From: Rhabditoides inermis
Taxonomy: Eukaryota; Nematoda; Chromadorea; Rhabditida; Rhabditidae
Assembly: GCA_963966185.1 (NCBI GenBank)
Contig: CAWZYM010000151.1
Location: forward strand, 1,001,501 to 1,065,500
Length of the DNA stretch: 64,000 nucleotides
Direction: 5' to 3'
The notes below the pieces were generated by a model. That model was not told the origin of the DNA and did no database searches. It saw nothing but the letters and a program-made list of their open reading frames with translations. Below are positions 13,874 to 25,616 of the stretch, piece after piece. The position numbers and the translations under genes were made by a program. The first letter of the stretch is position 1. Each line of letters begins with the position of its first letter.

Positions 13874-16589
13874 TTGTGTCTCTGTCTCTGTCTCTCTCTC
13901 TCTCCGCCTGAACGGAATTGTGAAATTGTGGCATAGTTATGACGCATTTTAAAGCACTCGCTCACATCATAATTGTGTGTGGGCGTTTCGAACTGTAAAG
14001 CTGTAGTCAAGAAAAAATACGCTCTTCACCTCTTTCAATGGGACAAACTGCGTTAGACAAATGAACGAGATTATGTGAGCAGCGCCTTCGTTCTACGTAT
14101 GAATGCTTCATAGACATGAATACAGCGCTTCAGCATATTCAAGAGGGGAATTAGTAAAATGTTCGTTGTGATTTCAAGATTCGAGGTACTACGTCATAGC
14201 GATAGTTTTCAAATTTCCTTGATTTCAGCTCGAAACACTTCTCTAACCAGCTCTTGTTTTGCGCACTATATCGTGACTATTGATCTTGAAAAGGCGAAAC
14301 GTTTTCCTCTGATACACTAATCTACTGACTGTGAAAAAATTAACACACTCACCTCCTTTCTGCCGACGCTGACTCGACCGATCGGCCGAGGGTTCTTCCC
14401 GCCTTCCAGAACAACCAAGTGCAGCTGGCCGAATCTGGAAGAATGTGATCGATACTTGCACTTTTTATTCCAATCTGGAGAAAATCGATCGATACTTGCA
14501 CTTCTCATACTTGCACTAAGGAATCGATCGATATGTGTTCTTTTCAGTCAATCATAATAGTAGTAAAAGTGTTCTCACCTTCCGGTCGCGTCCTTGGAAA
14601 ACTCGTCGATCACTGGTTCTCTGAAACATTTTGTTATATATTTGAAATGTGCACTCAGACAGAATTATGGTTTATGGTTTTTATCTGTATTGGTTCGCAC
14701 TGCACCGGAATAGCCTCTGTGATAGCGACATTTTTGAAAATGTCACTCTGTGGGAGCAGGCTATAGACAAAGGGTAGAAATCAGGCGCCGAAGAGGCGCG
14801 CATGTGATTCTTATCACTAACAATCAAATCATAATAGCTGCCTCACTATTCACCATCAAGATCAAACCAACCTTTGCTTCTTCCGCATCATTCGAAACCT
14901 ACACTCTGGCAGTTTCAGGCACAATTTCGCGAATAGATCAGAATGCATGGCTTCGATCGATTTGTGAATCGTCCACAAATCCATGAATAAATCAAAAAAG
15001 TGCGCAATTATTCACAATCAGTGAATAGTTTCAACAATCAGTGCAAAGGGTGGTGCGATTTGATTGCACGGGGCAGAGTCCTTCTCTTTCCGGCTCAAAA
15101 TGATGGAAATATAGTGTGGAATGGCTAATCACGCCGTGATGCTCCTATCACCCCCCCCCTTATCACCCCATAAATCGGGCGTGAAAATAGGAATGTGGAA
15201 CTACATAGAAGCGCCGATGAAATATGGGCGATATTGTTGTGGCGGGGAGGTCATTGGGAACACCCCCGATGTGTTTTGGAAGAATAACAAACAACAATGA
15301 TGGTGTTACGAAATGTCTCACGTTGAGTTCCTTGCGATCGCCGCCGATTGATACACGTCCTTATTGTCGAGTTTGGCCAGGATGAAAATGGGCTTTGTGG
15401 AGTTTCCGCGCAGACCCTTCACTTGGATGATCTGAAGAGATTTCATGACAAAACATAGTATCACTATAATATACCACAGTCGTTTTCATAACATAAACGA
15501 TAAACAAAAAAGATTTTAGCCGTACGTATAATTGATAGATCACCTTGACTCTCAGAATGTCGATGACTCTCAACTGCCCGAGCCGACGTCCGAGCTGCAA
15601 GCAAATGGCACTGGTGCAAAGATAAAGTAAAGTAATGTGAGTACGGAATAAGAATGTAAATCATTTGTGAACATTCTACTTTTCTTCTAATACGAGCAAC
15701 GAGTAATCTAATAGTATTCTGACCGTGTTCTTCCTGATGAGCTTCTCCTTCTTTGTGACCATCGGAATGGCGGGGACTGGCTCAGTCGTGGAGGAAGAGG
15801 AGAGACGCAGCGAGTCCTTCCGCCTAGAAAGAAACAGGTTATTGAAAGATTTTAGTTACTCTAGTTTGAATTAATGCTTTCTTTGATAATGACATAACGT
15901 CAACACGCCGGAATAAAATGTTCTCTCGTAGTACATCGACTGAACAGCATCCATTAAGTGGATGAAACTGTAGCTAGAACTTTTGCTAAAACTGTGTCAC
16001 AATAGTCATCTGCTTGCAAGAAATAGATCGTGAAGAATACTAGAGTTCAGTCATACTTTCTACTTCTTCACTCACCGCGGCGGTCGCACCGGCAAGTCTG
16101 CCTTCAGCGGGTTCACGGACAGCGGCTGGCGCTTCTCCTTCTCCTTCTCCTTCTCCTTATCGCCTGACATAATCAGTTCGTCAATATACAGCATATGTTT
16201 CTGGCGTAGAATATTATAGTTAGTTCACTGCGAGTTTCAGTTTCAATGCGTCGAGGTGAGCTGTTTGAAAATATTACCTGGGATCAGCGAAGGCGCGGCC
16301 GGTTTCGGTGCTGGCGCCTGAATGTATACGTTATACTATACGTATAATCAGAATCTGCGAGTTCGCTCTTGGCCATGCGTCCAGATTCGTTATGGCGTCT
16401 CTCCTTTTGGGGAGCGCGATGACATTTTTAAAAATGCGACTTTACAAACTTCAAAATCTTGTGTTTGAAATAACTCACGAGCACAATAGCCGCTTTGTTC
16501 TCATCGTTGTCTTTCTCCCTCGCCTCCACTTTCACATCCTCCCGCTTGTTCTCCACTGCTTTTGTCAGCTAAAAAGAAAAAAATCAAAA

Positions 16590-16687
<98 letters not shown>

Positions 16688-19502
16688 TATAGTTAGTTAC
16701 ATAGTTAGAAGATGGTTTAGAGCATTGGTTAATAGACCCGGCCCGATGCTTTACATACTCGAGTGTGCGATGCCCCGGCGACGTCTCCGTCGCTCTCCGA
16801 CGACGAGATCGGCTCGGTGAGAGGCAGGGCGGGCTGGAGAAAAGTATCGGTCACTATTTTCGAAACTGATTTTGAAGAGAAGAAATACGCGATCAAAACG
16901 CGACCAAACACTGTTTCGCAAATGCGCTTGTAAGAGCCTATTTCGAAATTATATTTATTTTATTTAATGAATGTGTTCATTTCCGATCGTTTAGAGCTAT
17001 GGAAGAAATGGGATTGCTACAAACTTTTCTGCGCATTTATGTATCTAGGTTGTTTGAAACGTATGCATTTTCTCCAACAGAGGACATATGGTTGTAAAAA
17101 AAAAACGGATCTTCCAATTACCGCGAACAACTGAGATTTGCTCACATTGCCTGAATGAAACGTACGCTATATCAGTATGTGCATCATCTTTGATTGCTTA
17201 CATTTCTGTCATTGTTCATATATTTTGTGACGCGGACATCACAGGATTTCTATTTTTTTGTGAAAAGGCGATACATTATCGTAATATTGTGATATCAATC
17301 TGCTCCCACATGGTCTCTGCACTCTGGTGTCACCACCGTAAATAATGTAGATGATATATTTATCTAATAACCCAACCTTCCCCTCCTCCTCGCTACCAGC
17401 TGACATGGGCGAGTCACTTCCGACGTGGAACTCCACGCACGAACCGCGCTTCGTCAGCAGCGCCGCCAGTGGGTCCTGCAGCGAATGACATGATTACTGT
17501 ATCATAACTGCGTCCATAGTGTGAATCGCGTATTGCGTATAAGTATCGAAGTACTTTGTATAAGCCTACATGCCTATATTGTATTGTATTGAAATCCTAC
17601 TTTCCGAAACATCTTATTTACTATTAGCTGCAAAAAATTTACGAATTCTATAGATCGTGACTGTATCTAGTTCAACTTAGAAATGAATATTATCCCACCT
17701 TGGGGAACATCTTCTCTACCGGCGTGCCGACGAGGGAGTGCGTCTGCGACGACGCCTGCAGGTCGAAGCAGCTGTTGTCGATAGACAGCAGAGAGTACCT
17801 GAACACATACTTCATTACGAAAAGATTCATACCGTAGCAGTTACAAGTTCCATTGTTCGAAAGATGTCTGACCTCGGCAGGAAGACGCTGCTCTGTGAGC
17901 AGCTGAAGTTGGTGATGGCGTCGTCGGAGAAGTGTTTCTTGTGTGAGGGGAGGGCGCATGGAGAGGTGGCAGAGGAGGCCAGGCGGGGCAGGGAGAGGGT
18001 CGAGAGGGCGGTCAATGACTGGAAAAGAGAAATGGAATAAGACAGAAGAGCATGATTTTTACAAGAATGACATGCAATTTGGTGAATCGAGAGGTTGCAG
18101 GTCCGATGCCGCTTGCTGACCAGAAAGCCGCTATTGTCCGCATGCAAGAAGACACATTTTCGTGGATTATCATTCATAGTTTACCAGAACCACACCATAT
18201 ATTACTCTACTGCAATTCATTCATTGTGACTCATCCTTGTTAAATGCGTACTTTTTGAATGTTGAAGCGATCTACCTGTTCGCTGTGCGCCAGCTCGGCT
18301 CCGAAGTGCATCGACTGCTCGCATCTCTCCACCAGCGACGATCTGCAGACAAACAATATTCATCTGCCTCGAATACAATTCATCTTTTCGGAAAGTTCAT
18401 ATAATTGGCATGTGCCATGTATGCTCTCATGGTGGCCAGTAGGCGTCACAACACTATCCACGGACTCAAGAACGGAATTCAACACGTCCGACGCCACCCA
18501 ACCCAACCCCTCTGGACGTTGTCGAAATCCAAGAACCCCATCTTGTTCTCGACTAGGAGGACCCCGCATTCAACCGGCTAAACAAAAAAAGCTCACCTCC
18601 TGCTATTTCTCGGGTCCTCCTTCTCGTTGTCCTCCTCCTCCTCCTCCTCACTCTCCGATGGAATCGCCACCTCCAGCTTTCGCAGACGACGAGTCCCCTC
18701 TCCCTTCACCTGGAATCGGATTTTCATAATTATAATTTTAACACGCTTGATGTACGCTTCACGGCTTTTCTATGAGAATTTTTAATTTTGTTTTATTCAA
18801 TAGCTCTTTCATCCAACTTGCGGCGATTGTTAACTAGTTCCAATGTTACACTTGAAGTTATTGCTTATTGCACTACGTTTCACAATCGCTTGAAAGCGCA
18901 AGGGCTCTTGAATGAGGCAATAGCTTTCTGCTTTTCGCAACAATAAAAATCAATGTCAAACCTTTTCAAAGAAAGTAATACAAACAAACAAACGAAAAAT
19001 AAATAACTGTCTACCTGGCTGCTACTGGCAGTGTCTACAGCCAGCAGGGACATGGTGCCAGCCGGCGCCGCATTCCCAGCCAATTTCCCATCCCGAGGAG
19101 ACGTGCGGAAGCGAGAGTGATTCTGAAAATGACGAACGGCTCAAACGGTCAGATGACCGGCGTCAAAACCGTGCTCTCTCTCTCTCTCTCGAACGCGTTA
19201 TTGATTATGTATTTGGTTCATCTCACAAGTATCACTCACTCAATATATACATTCCATCTAGAAAAAAAACGAGAACGTCATATTCATTGAACGTTTAAGA
19301 TGTATCTGATATTATGTTTGTGATTTTAGATCGAGCGTAGTCACACCTTGAGTAGCGGGCTCTTTGGCGGCAGGCCGGCGGGCGCGGGCGGACGGACGGG
19401 GCGGGGCGAGAGGGGCGGGGCGACGAAGGTGGGCGGGGCGGAGCGCGACTCTTGGTCGACGTCGACTGACAGCTGAGGGGGAGACGGCGCCCCGGCACTC
19501 AT
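5570..19502 (-). CDS. GAP1-type Ras GTPase-activating protein (C2-C2-RasGAP-PH)
   Basis: 38 exons, 5' to 3': 19502-19347, 19122-19015, 18709-18597, 18342-18276, 18018-17873, 17798-17699, 17475-17377, 16833-16759, 16568-16479, 16317-16278, 16163-16076, 15823-15724, 15594-15544, 15431-15322, 14620-14579, 14434-14353, 13442-13324, 10685-10621, 10566-10500, 10347-10286, 10229-10181, 10093-9985, 9822-9773, 9730-9640, 9527-9421, 9230-9116, 8914-8840, 8648-8528, 8379-8273, 7820-7728, 7473-7396, 7294-7233, 7136-7021, 6829-6708, 6397-6289, 6183-6074, 5914-5798, 5653-5570. They sum to 3495 nt (1164 aa). Residues 1 to about 394 are Ser/Pro/acidic and disordered. Two C2-like blocks follow (about 400-645). 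The RasGAP domain (about 650-900) shows the arginine-finger loop (DPNTLFRSQSLASK) and the MRFFAAAILNPKFF motif. A PH domain (KRFVTLTEHELCW...) follows at about 950-1025. The order matches the RASA2/RASA3/RASAL GAP1 family, which switches Ras off at membranes. I see no Btk zinc motif after the PH domain. Met at 19502 is the first in-frame Met of the last exon found; 5' UTR exons may lie upstream. Confidence 0.88.
10686..13323. repeat. Large RasGAP intron rich in GA/CT microsatellites
   Basis: The 2.6 kb intron separates the first C2 block from the exon at 10621-10685. It holds (GA)n at about 12067-12110, (CT)n at about 12783-12843 and many shorter tracts. I found no further exon on either strand; the frames seen here are simple-sequence artefacts. 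Confidence 0.7.
16593..16684. repeat. (AT)n microsatellite
   Basis: About 46 uninterrupted AT dinucleotides in a RasGAP intron. The sequence is self-complementary, could extrude as a cruciform, and is likely length-polymorphic. Confidence 0.95.
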
Positions 19503-19814
19503 GTCATCGCCTGAGTATCAAAAAGGGTGCAAATGCTTTAAAAAAAATTTAAAAAAAAATTCTTGAATTTCATTGCATTCAAAATGCGGAATTATGATAA
19601 GAGATATCGACCGATTAGAAAAGGAAAAACATTGGTTTCTTTGCATAAATTCTACTAAACAAGCAGGGACAAGCAGGGTATAACGTCGTCTTGAAAGACC
19701 CTAACCGTTAAAATACGAGAAGGAGATCGTTTCGTAAATGCGAAATTACAAGAACAGGTGAAATTAAGAATTAAGTGTTCGGCAAAAGTGCAAACTGCGG
19801 GGGCAAGGCGAATT

Positions 19815-19818
19815 GAGA

Positions 19819-19891
<73 letters not shown>

Positions 19892-19893
19892 TT
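19815..19893. repeat. (GA)n microsatellite upstream of RasGAP
   Basis: A nearly pure GA run with one AAAG interruption. It lies 0.3 kb upstream of the first RasGAP coding exon found, so it may sit in the promoter or in a 5' UTR intron. Confidence 0.9.
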
Positions 19894-20782
19894 CGCTTTC
19901 GATAATCCATTGCGCACACAGGTAATGCGAAACCAATCCGAGCACAAAACGATAGCGAGACTGAGTCCATTCATCGCAAAGAACAGTGGATAAAACCGTT
20001 TTAACAAAACTTGAAGTAGTGACGAGTGCAGATTGGCTGGGCGATGCAGTGTGGTGATACGATATGATATAATCGATGGATCGATACGGTCTCTCTTCTC
20101 TCGCCGTCTCTCAATCCCATCGCATCGTTGATGCGCGTGATTTTTCCATCTCTGCATTCTTTGCGAGAGAGTAAGAGAGAGTGTGGCGGAGTGAGAGCCG
20201 CAGAATTGCGAGCCGCTTCCGGTCTACTATCCTCCAGCTGATTCAGGCGATCAGCTGACCGATCAATAGTGGAATCTCGAGCGATGTCGCGGGCCACAGT
20301 GTGAATATGCGCGATGATGGCACTTTGGAAACAGTTTTGGCGCGCGGCCCCATTACAATCAGTCGTGTCTGCCGCCCTCCCGCATCACCGCACTCTCTCG
20401 CCGTCTGCCGTCTCGGCGCTCTCCCCCAGACGCAGTGTCTCGTCGACCTTCGCACGCTCACTCTCCTTCTCTATCACCCGCCCGCACTACGCACCGGCAG
20501 ACAGATGAAAACGGGAAATTGGAAATGTCTTAATTGGACAGGTGACAGTCTGCCGGGTGCATTATTTATTCGTTGAGCGCGAAAAAAGCGCCGGAAAACT
20601 GCAGGTGATCATCAAGGTTTGCTGATAACGGAAGTTAGTGGTTTCCACTATAACATTTACTGTTTAAATACCAACGATGAGGACGGACAGTAGATTTGCA
20701 TATTGCACAAAACGCATCTGCATAATTGACCTTAGCTTTGGCTGTGCATAGGTTCCCTCATTTCCCTCCCGCCACTCGGTCG

Positions 20783-20790
20783 TATAAAAG
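20783..20790 (+). promoter_or_regulatory. TATA box of the Gly-rich gene
   Basis: TATAAAAG lies 46 bp upstream of the ATG at 20836. That spacing implies a very short 5' UTR of roughly 20 nt. The match is to the canonical TATA consensus; the assignment rests on the intact gene just downstream. Confidence 0.7.
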
Positions 20791-20835
20791 CGGTGGGCCG
20801 AACGATGCTGGCATCATTCGATCAGTCGAATCATC

Positions 20836-21084
20836 ATGGGAGACAAGTCGGCCTACATGACCCCTGGCGGTGGCGGCGGCGGCGGCGGCGGAGGTGGATA
20901 CGCCAAGGAGGACTACGCCTTCGGAGGATCCTCGGGAGGCGGCGGCGGCGGCGGCGGCAGCGCCCCCAGCGGTGCGTTCATACTGTAAACTACCGTATTC
21001 TCCTCCCCCTACCGTACTCCTTTCAGGTGGCGGCGGCGGTGGCACTCCCCGCATGGACGTCTCCTGCTACCTCGGACCCAAGTA
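20836..21084 (+). CDS. Small glycine-rich protein, unrecognised
   Basis: Two exons, 20836-20971 and 21027-21084, joined by a 55-bp GT-AG intron in phase. The product is about 64 residues: MGDKSAYMTP, a poly-Gly run, YAKEDYAFGGSSG, a second poly-Gly run, then TPRMDVSCYLGPK. There is no signal peptide or membrane segment, and one cysteine near the end. A TATA box upstream and AATAAA 60 nt after the stop make it look like a complete expressed gene, perhaps strongly transcribed. It lies on the opposite strand between the RasGAP gene and two candidate minus-strand exons (21168-21331). I do not recognise the family. Length variation in the GGC codon runs is likely. Confidence 0.75.
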
Positions 21085-21144
21085 ACTTCTCCCTACTTCG
21101 TTGCCCTCCGAAATCCCAAATAATTGAATTGAGTCTCAATTCGC

Positions 21145-21150
21145 AATAAA
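21145..21150 (+). terminator. PolyA signal of the Gly-rich gene
   Basis: AATAAA lies 60 nt after the TAA stop at 21082-21084, a usual distance for a nematode 3' end. Confidence 0.7.
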
Positions 21151-21167
21151 CCATTAACAAAACTTAC

Positions 21168-21331
21168 TGGTTGTTCTTGTGGTGAAACTTCCTGAAAAAT
21201 CAAAATATATTGAAGATAACGACAACAAAACACCAATTTTTTGGGGGTTTTTTTTTGGGTTTTTTTTATCAATTTACCTCAAGTCGCCAAACAGTGCCTC
21301 CTGAAGTTCTAGCGCTTCTCTCTTGTAGAAC
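21168..21331 (-). other. Two candidate minus-strand exons (UTR or orphan)
   Basis: Segment 21331-21278 is bounded by a TTTTTCAG acceptor and a GTAAATT donor and can encode FYKREALELQEALFGDLR. Segment 21191-21168 is bounded by TTTTTCAG and GTAAGTTT and continues in phase as KFHHKNNQ. Joined to the RasGAP exon at 19511, every frame meets a stop before the RasGAP Met, so they could be its 5' UTR exons. Alternatively they are the remains of another gene cut by the retroelement that starts about 0.35 kb upstream. Confidence 0.35.
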
Positions 21332-22677
21332 CTGAAAAACATTGGCGCTATCTATTGATGAACCTTTGTTTTTTTAATGTGCGACGCAGTATTTCGGCAA
21401 TAAATAATACTCTTCCAGTTAGTTCCAGTCCTTCGCTAAGATATCCTAGGACATCCACATGCAGACTGCTGGTTTTATTTACCTATGGATACGCATTGGG
21501 TTTTTTTTTTTGCACAGAGGACATAATTTTCATCGAATAAGTTGTGTGTGGCACAGTGTAAAAGTGTAAACTGTAAAAAGTCTTATGTAACCTTTGATGT
21601 GGACTCTGCTCTTGTGGAGTGAGCATTGAATTGCTCCTCCACTGTCACCCATCCCAACTCCCAACCCTGTCTTCAGCCATCTCGCGATGGAAACAAATCA
21701 AACTTTTCCATGGGGTTTTGGTATAGGAGATGAACAGAATTTTGATCGGATTGGTGAGCTACATCCGAAAGTTATTCATGTCCATAAACCAAAAAGCTAT
21801 CCTTCATATACAACATTCATTTCTGAAAAACGCCTTCTAATGAGGATACACAGGATGCGCCAGCGGTGTCTGACCTTATTCTCCTACTACCATCATCTAC
21901 TTGTGTTTTCCTACTTTTTAGTTTCAATGTGCTCTTTTTAAAGTATTTCTGTCAACATCCTCATTTCTGCAAGAAAAAAAACACATTATCTCGCATTATA
22001 AAACAACACCCAACATGCCTAGGCGATTGCATGTGTGATTCAAAGTATTCCCAATATGAAGATTCTCACCATGAACATGTGGTCACTGGTAATTCGAATT
22101 TTATTGAGGACATTTATTTGAGAACAATAATGCTGAAAGGTACAAAGTTCAGAACACCGAAACCAGTTAACAGAATCGAAAGTCTTCAAACTATTCTAGA
22201 ACATGTAACCACGCATTTGGAAAAACTTCAAAAAACTTATAACATTCCGGTTAATACTTTTGAAGTTTTTTCGTCACGAGTAAAGATGCACCTAAGCGAA
22301 CGATACAATGAAGAATATGAAAAATTTGATTTTGAGTACATAAACTATTCTAAAGAAACCTTATCTCAACTACAGAGACACTTTGTCATAACACCAGTGG
22401 ATAAGGCAGAAGGAAACTTCGCGCTGACATGTAACAAATTTTACATTCAAATCATTAATAAAGAACTAGGTTACGATGCCATAAACAATGTGGTGAACAG
22501 TAGTAATGAAACGTATTCTTTGTACTAGAAAGAGTCAATCGACAACATTGTGCTTAGACATATTTCTGAAACAAAATCCTTTAATACAATTGAGGCTGAA
22601 AATAAAACATTGCCTAGAATTTATGCCATCCCAAAAACGCAGAAAAGCCCAATAAAATTTCGATTTATCACTGGAGC

Positions 22678-25616
22678 TTTTTAATTAGAGAGGGCGCGCA
22701 GCGCCCTCTCTCTTGGGTTAAAATAAGGCTCGCGCCAGAATTTTCAAGTAGCGATATCCAAAGGACATGTTAGCAACAATGTGAAGTCTTCCAATTTATG
22801 TTAGTTAGATTTGCACGGTCGTTTCCAGTCACGCTAGCTGATAGCTAGCCCTCTGCTGGCGGGCGAGCGCGAGAGCACGCGAGAGAGCACGCTGTTTGGA
22901 GAGAGACAGATGTACTTTGGTGGCTGCGATCAGTAGGAATTTAGTAAGGGGAGAGAGAACGAGAGAACGAGAGAACGAGAGAACGAGAGAACGAGAGAAC
23001 GAGAGAACGAGAGAACGATATAACGAGAGAAAAGGAGAAAAAGAGAGGAGGGAAGGAGGGAAGGAGAGACGGAGAGAACGAGAGAACGAGAGAACGAGAG
23101 AAGGATAGAAAGAGAGAACGAGAGAACGAGAGAACCAGAGAAAGAGAGAAAGATATAAAAAGAGAACGAGAGAGCTAGAGAACGAGAGAAAGAGAGAAAG
23201 GGAGAAGGAGGGAAGGAGGGATGGAGAGAAGAAGAGAAGGATAGAAAGAGAGAACGAGAGAACTAGAGAACGAAAGAAAGAGAGAAAGTGAGAAAGAGAT
23301 AAAGAGAGAACGAGAGAAAGCGAGAACGATATAACGAGAGAATTAGAGAACGAGAGAAAGAGAGAATGGGAGGAGGAGGGAAGGAGGGAAGGAGAGAAAG
23401 AGAGAAAGAGAGAACGAGAAAACGAGAAAACGAGAGAAAGAGAAAACGAGAGAAAGAGAGAACGATATAACGAGAGAGCTAGAGAACGAGAGAAAGAGAG
23501 AAAGGGAGAAGGAGGGAAGGAGGGATGGAGAGAAGAAGAGAAGGAGAGAAGGAGAGAACTAGAGAAAAAAGAGAAAGAGAGAAAGAGAGAAAGAGAGAAA
23601 GAGAGAAAGAGAGAAAGAGAGAAAGAGAGAAAGAGAGAAAGAGAGAAAGAGATAATGAGAGAACGAGAGAAAGAGAAACCGATAGAAAGAGAAAACGAGT
23701 GAAAGAGAGAACGATATAACGAGAGAACTAGAGAACGAGAGAAAGAGAGAAAGTGAGAAGGCGGGAAGGAGGGAAGGAAAGAAGGAGAGAACGAGACAAC
23801 GAGAGAACGAGACAACGAGACAACGAGACAACGAGAGAACGAGAGAACGAGAAAACGAGAGCACGAGAGAACGAGAGAAAGAGAGAACGATATAACGATA
23901 TAACGAGAGAAATAGAGAACGAGAGAAAGAGAGAAAGAGAGAAGGAGAGAAGGAGGGAAGAAGAGAAGGAGAGACGGAGAGAACGAGAGAACGAGAGAAC
24001 GAGAGAACGAGAGAAGGATAGAAAGAGAGAACGAGATAAAGAGAGAACGAGAGAACGAGAGAACGAGAGAACGAGAAAACGAGAGAAAGAGAGAACAAGA
24101 GAAAGAGAGAACGAAAGAAAGAGAGAACGATATAACTAGAGAACGAGAGAACGAGAGAAAGAGCGAAGGAGGGTGGTAGGAGGGAAGGAGGGAAGAAGAG
24201 AAGGAGAGACGGAGAGACGGAGAAAACGAGAGAACGAGAGAACGAGAAACGAGAGAACGAGAGAACGAGAGAACGAGAGAACGAGAGAACGAGAGAACGA
24301 GAGAAAGAGAGAAAGAGAGAAAGAGAGAACGAGAGAAAGAGAGAACTGGAGAACTAGAGAAAAAGAGAAAGGGAAAAGGAGGGAAGTAGGGAAGGAGAGA
24401 AGAAGAGAAGGAGACACGCGAGAACGAGATAACGAGAGAACGAGAGAACGAGAGAACGAGAGAACGAGAGAACGAGAGAACGAGAGAAAGAGAAAACGAA
24501 ATAACGAGAGAACTAGATAACGAGAGAACGAGAGAACGAGAGAAAGAGAGAAAGGGAGAAGGGGGGAAGGAGGGAGGAGAGAAGGAGAGACGGAGAGACG
24601 GAGAGAACGAGAGAACGAGAGAACGAGAGAACGAGAGAACGAGAGAAAGAGAGAACGAGAGAAAGAGAGAAAAGAGAGAAAAGAGAGAACGAGAGAAAGA
24701 GAGAAAAGAGAGAAAGGGAGAAAGAGAGAACGAGAGAACGAGAGAACGAGAGAACTAGAGAACGAGAGAAAGAGAGAAAGGGATAACGAGAGAACGAGAG
24801 AAAGAGAGAACGAGAGAAAGAGAGAACGAGAGAAAGAGAGAAGGAAAGAAGGAGGGAAGGAAGGAAGGAGGGAAGGAGAGGAGGAGAGGAGGAGAGAAGG
24901 GGAGAAGGAGAGAAGGAGGGAAGGAATGGGAGGAGAGAAGGAGGAAAGGAGAGGAGGAGAGAAGGAAAGAAGGAGAGAAGGAGGGAAGGAATGGAAGGAG
25001 AGAACGAGAGAACGAGAAAATATCGAATAAATTTGAAATGAAATTGATGAAATAATGAGAGAAGAACATGTTACATGTATGAAGACGAGAGAGAAAATTT
25101 CTATGAAATTCAACAAAAGGACATATATTATCTTTTAAAAGTACTTCCGTAAAAAGTGTTGTTTGTGTTAACCTGATTCAAGAAAAGCGCATGCATATAT
25201 TATTAATTTTCGAAAAATCAAATCGTAAACACCTGAACATGAAAACTAACACAAACTTGCTCTTTCAAAACGTTGAATAATTTTTGAATAATTAATGTTG
25301 AATAATTCCATGTTTTTTTTTGACATTTTTATACCTGAAACATTGAGTCAAACAACATCACGAATAACATTTTATTTTACTGATAAACCATAAATGATAA
25401 ACCGCAAAAAACACTAAATAAACAAAACAATCGTATTATTCTGAATGTTACGTGTAACTATTCTATATTCGTTTGAAAGAGCAAGTTTGTGTTAGTTTTC
25501 ATGTTCAGGTGTTTACGATTTGATTTTTCGAAAAATTAAAATATATATGCATGCGCTTTTCTTGAATCAGGTTAACACAAACAACACTTTTTACGGGAGT
25601 ACTTTTAAAAGATAAT
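22678..25616. mobile_element. Composite element, copy 2, nested in the retroelement
   Basis: It starts TTTTTAATTAGAGAGG with a GC palindrome (GAGAGGGCGCGC/AGCGCCCTCTC) and ends in a long inverted repeat, about 25128-25270 against about 25468-25614, closing with GAGTACTTTTAAAAGATAAT. Removing it joins GGA GCT to AGT AGT CTC, which restores a plausible retroelement reading (GASSLKP). That places the borders close to these coordinates with no obvious target duplication. The termini match copy 1 at 3286-4030. The centre is the GA satellite. No coding capacity is seen. Confidence 0.7.
22949..25018. repeat. GAGAACGA-type satellite with higher-order blocks
   Basis: About 2 kb of 8-bp units (GAGAACGA, varying to GAGAAAGA), interrupted every 140-250 bp by a GGAAGGAGGGAAGGA block (near 23050, 23210, 23380, 23515, 23765, 23950, 24180, 24380, 24565, and 24850-24990). 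This gives a two-level repeat. The minus strand is open over long stretches as Ser/Leu/Phe/Arg repeats, which is a composition effect and not a protein. Confidence 0.9.

Noticed and set aside
16308..16820. 170-residue frame with an Ile/Tyr repeat
   Set aside because: Product of the (AT)n run antisense to RasGAP exons.
20758..21149. Ala- and Arg-rich frames overlapping the Gly-rich gene
   Set aside because: Other-frame readings of GGC/GCC repeats; the TATA box, splice sites and polyA signal support only the Gly frame.
22949..25018. CRISPR-like array
   Set aside because: There are no unique spacers between repeats; units drift by point mutation as in a satellite, in a eukaryotic genome.
22829..25116. 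Minus-strand open frames of over 300 residues made of Ser/Leu/Phe/Arg repeats
   Set aside because: They are translations of the GA satellite, open only because purine-rich repeats lack stop codons on that strand; no start context, splice sites or family.
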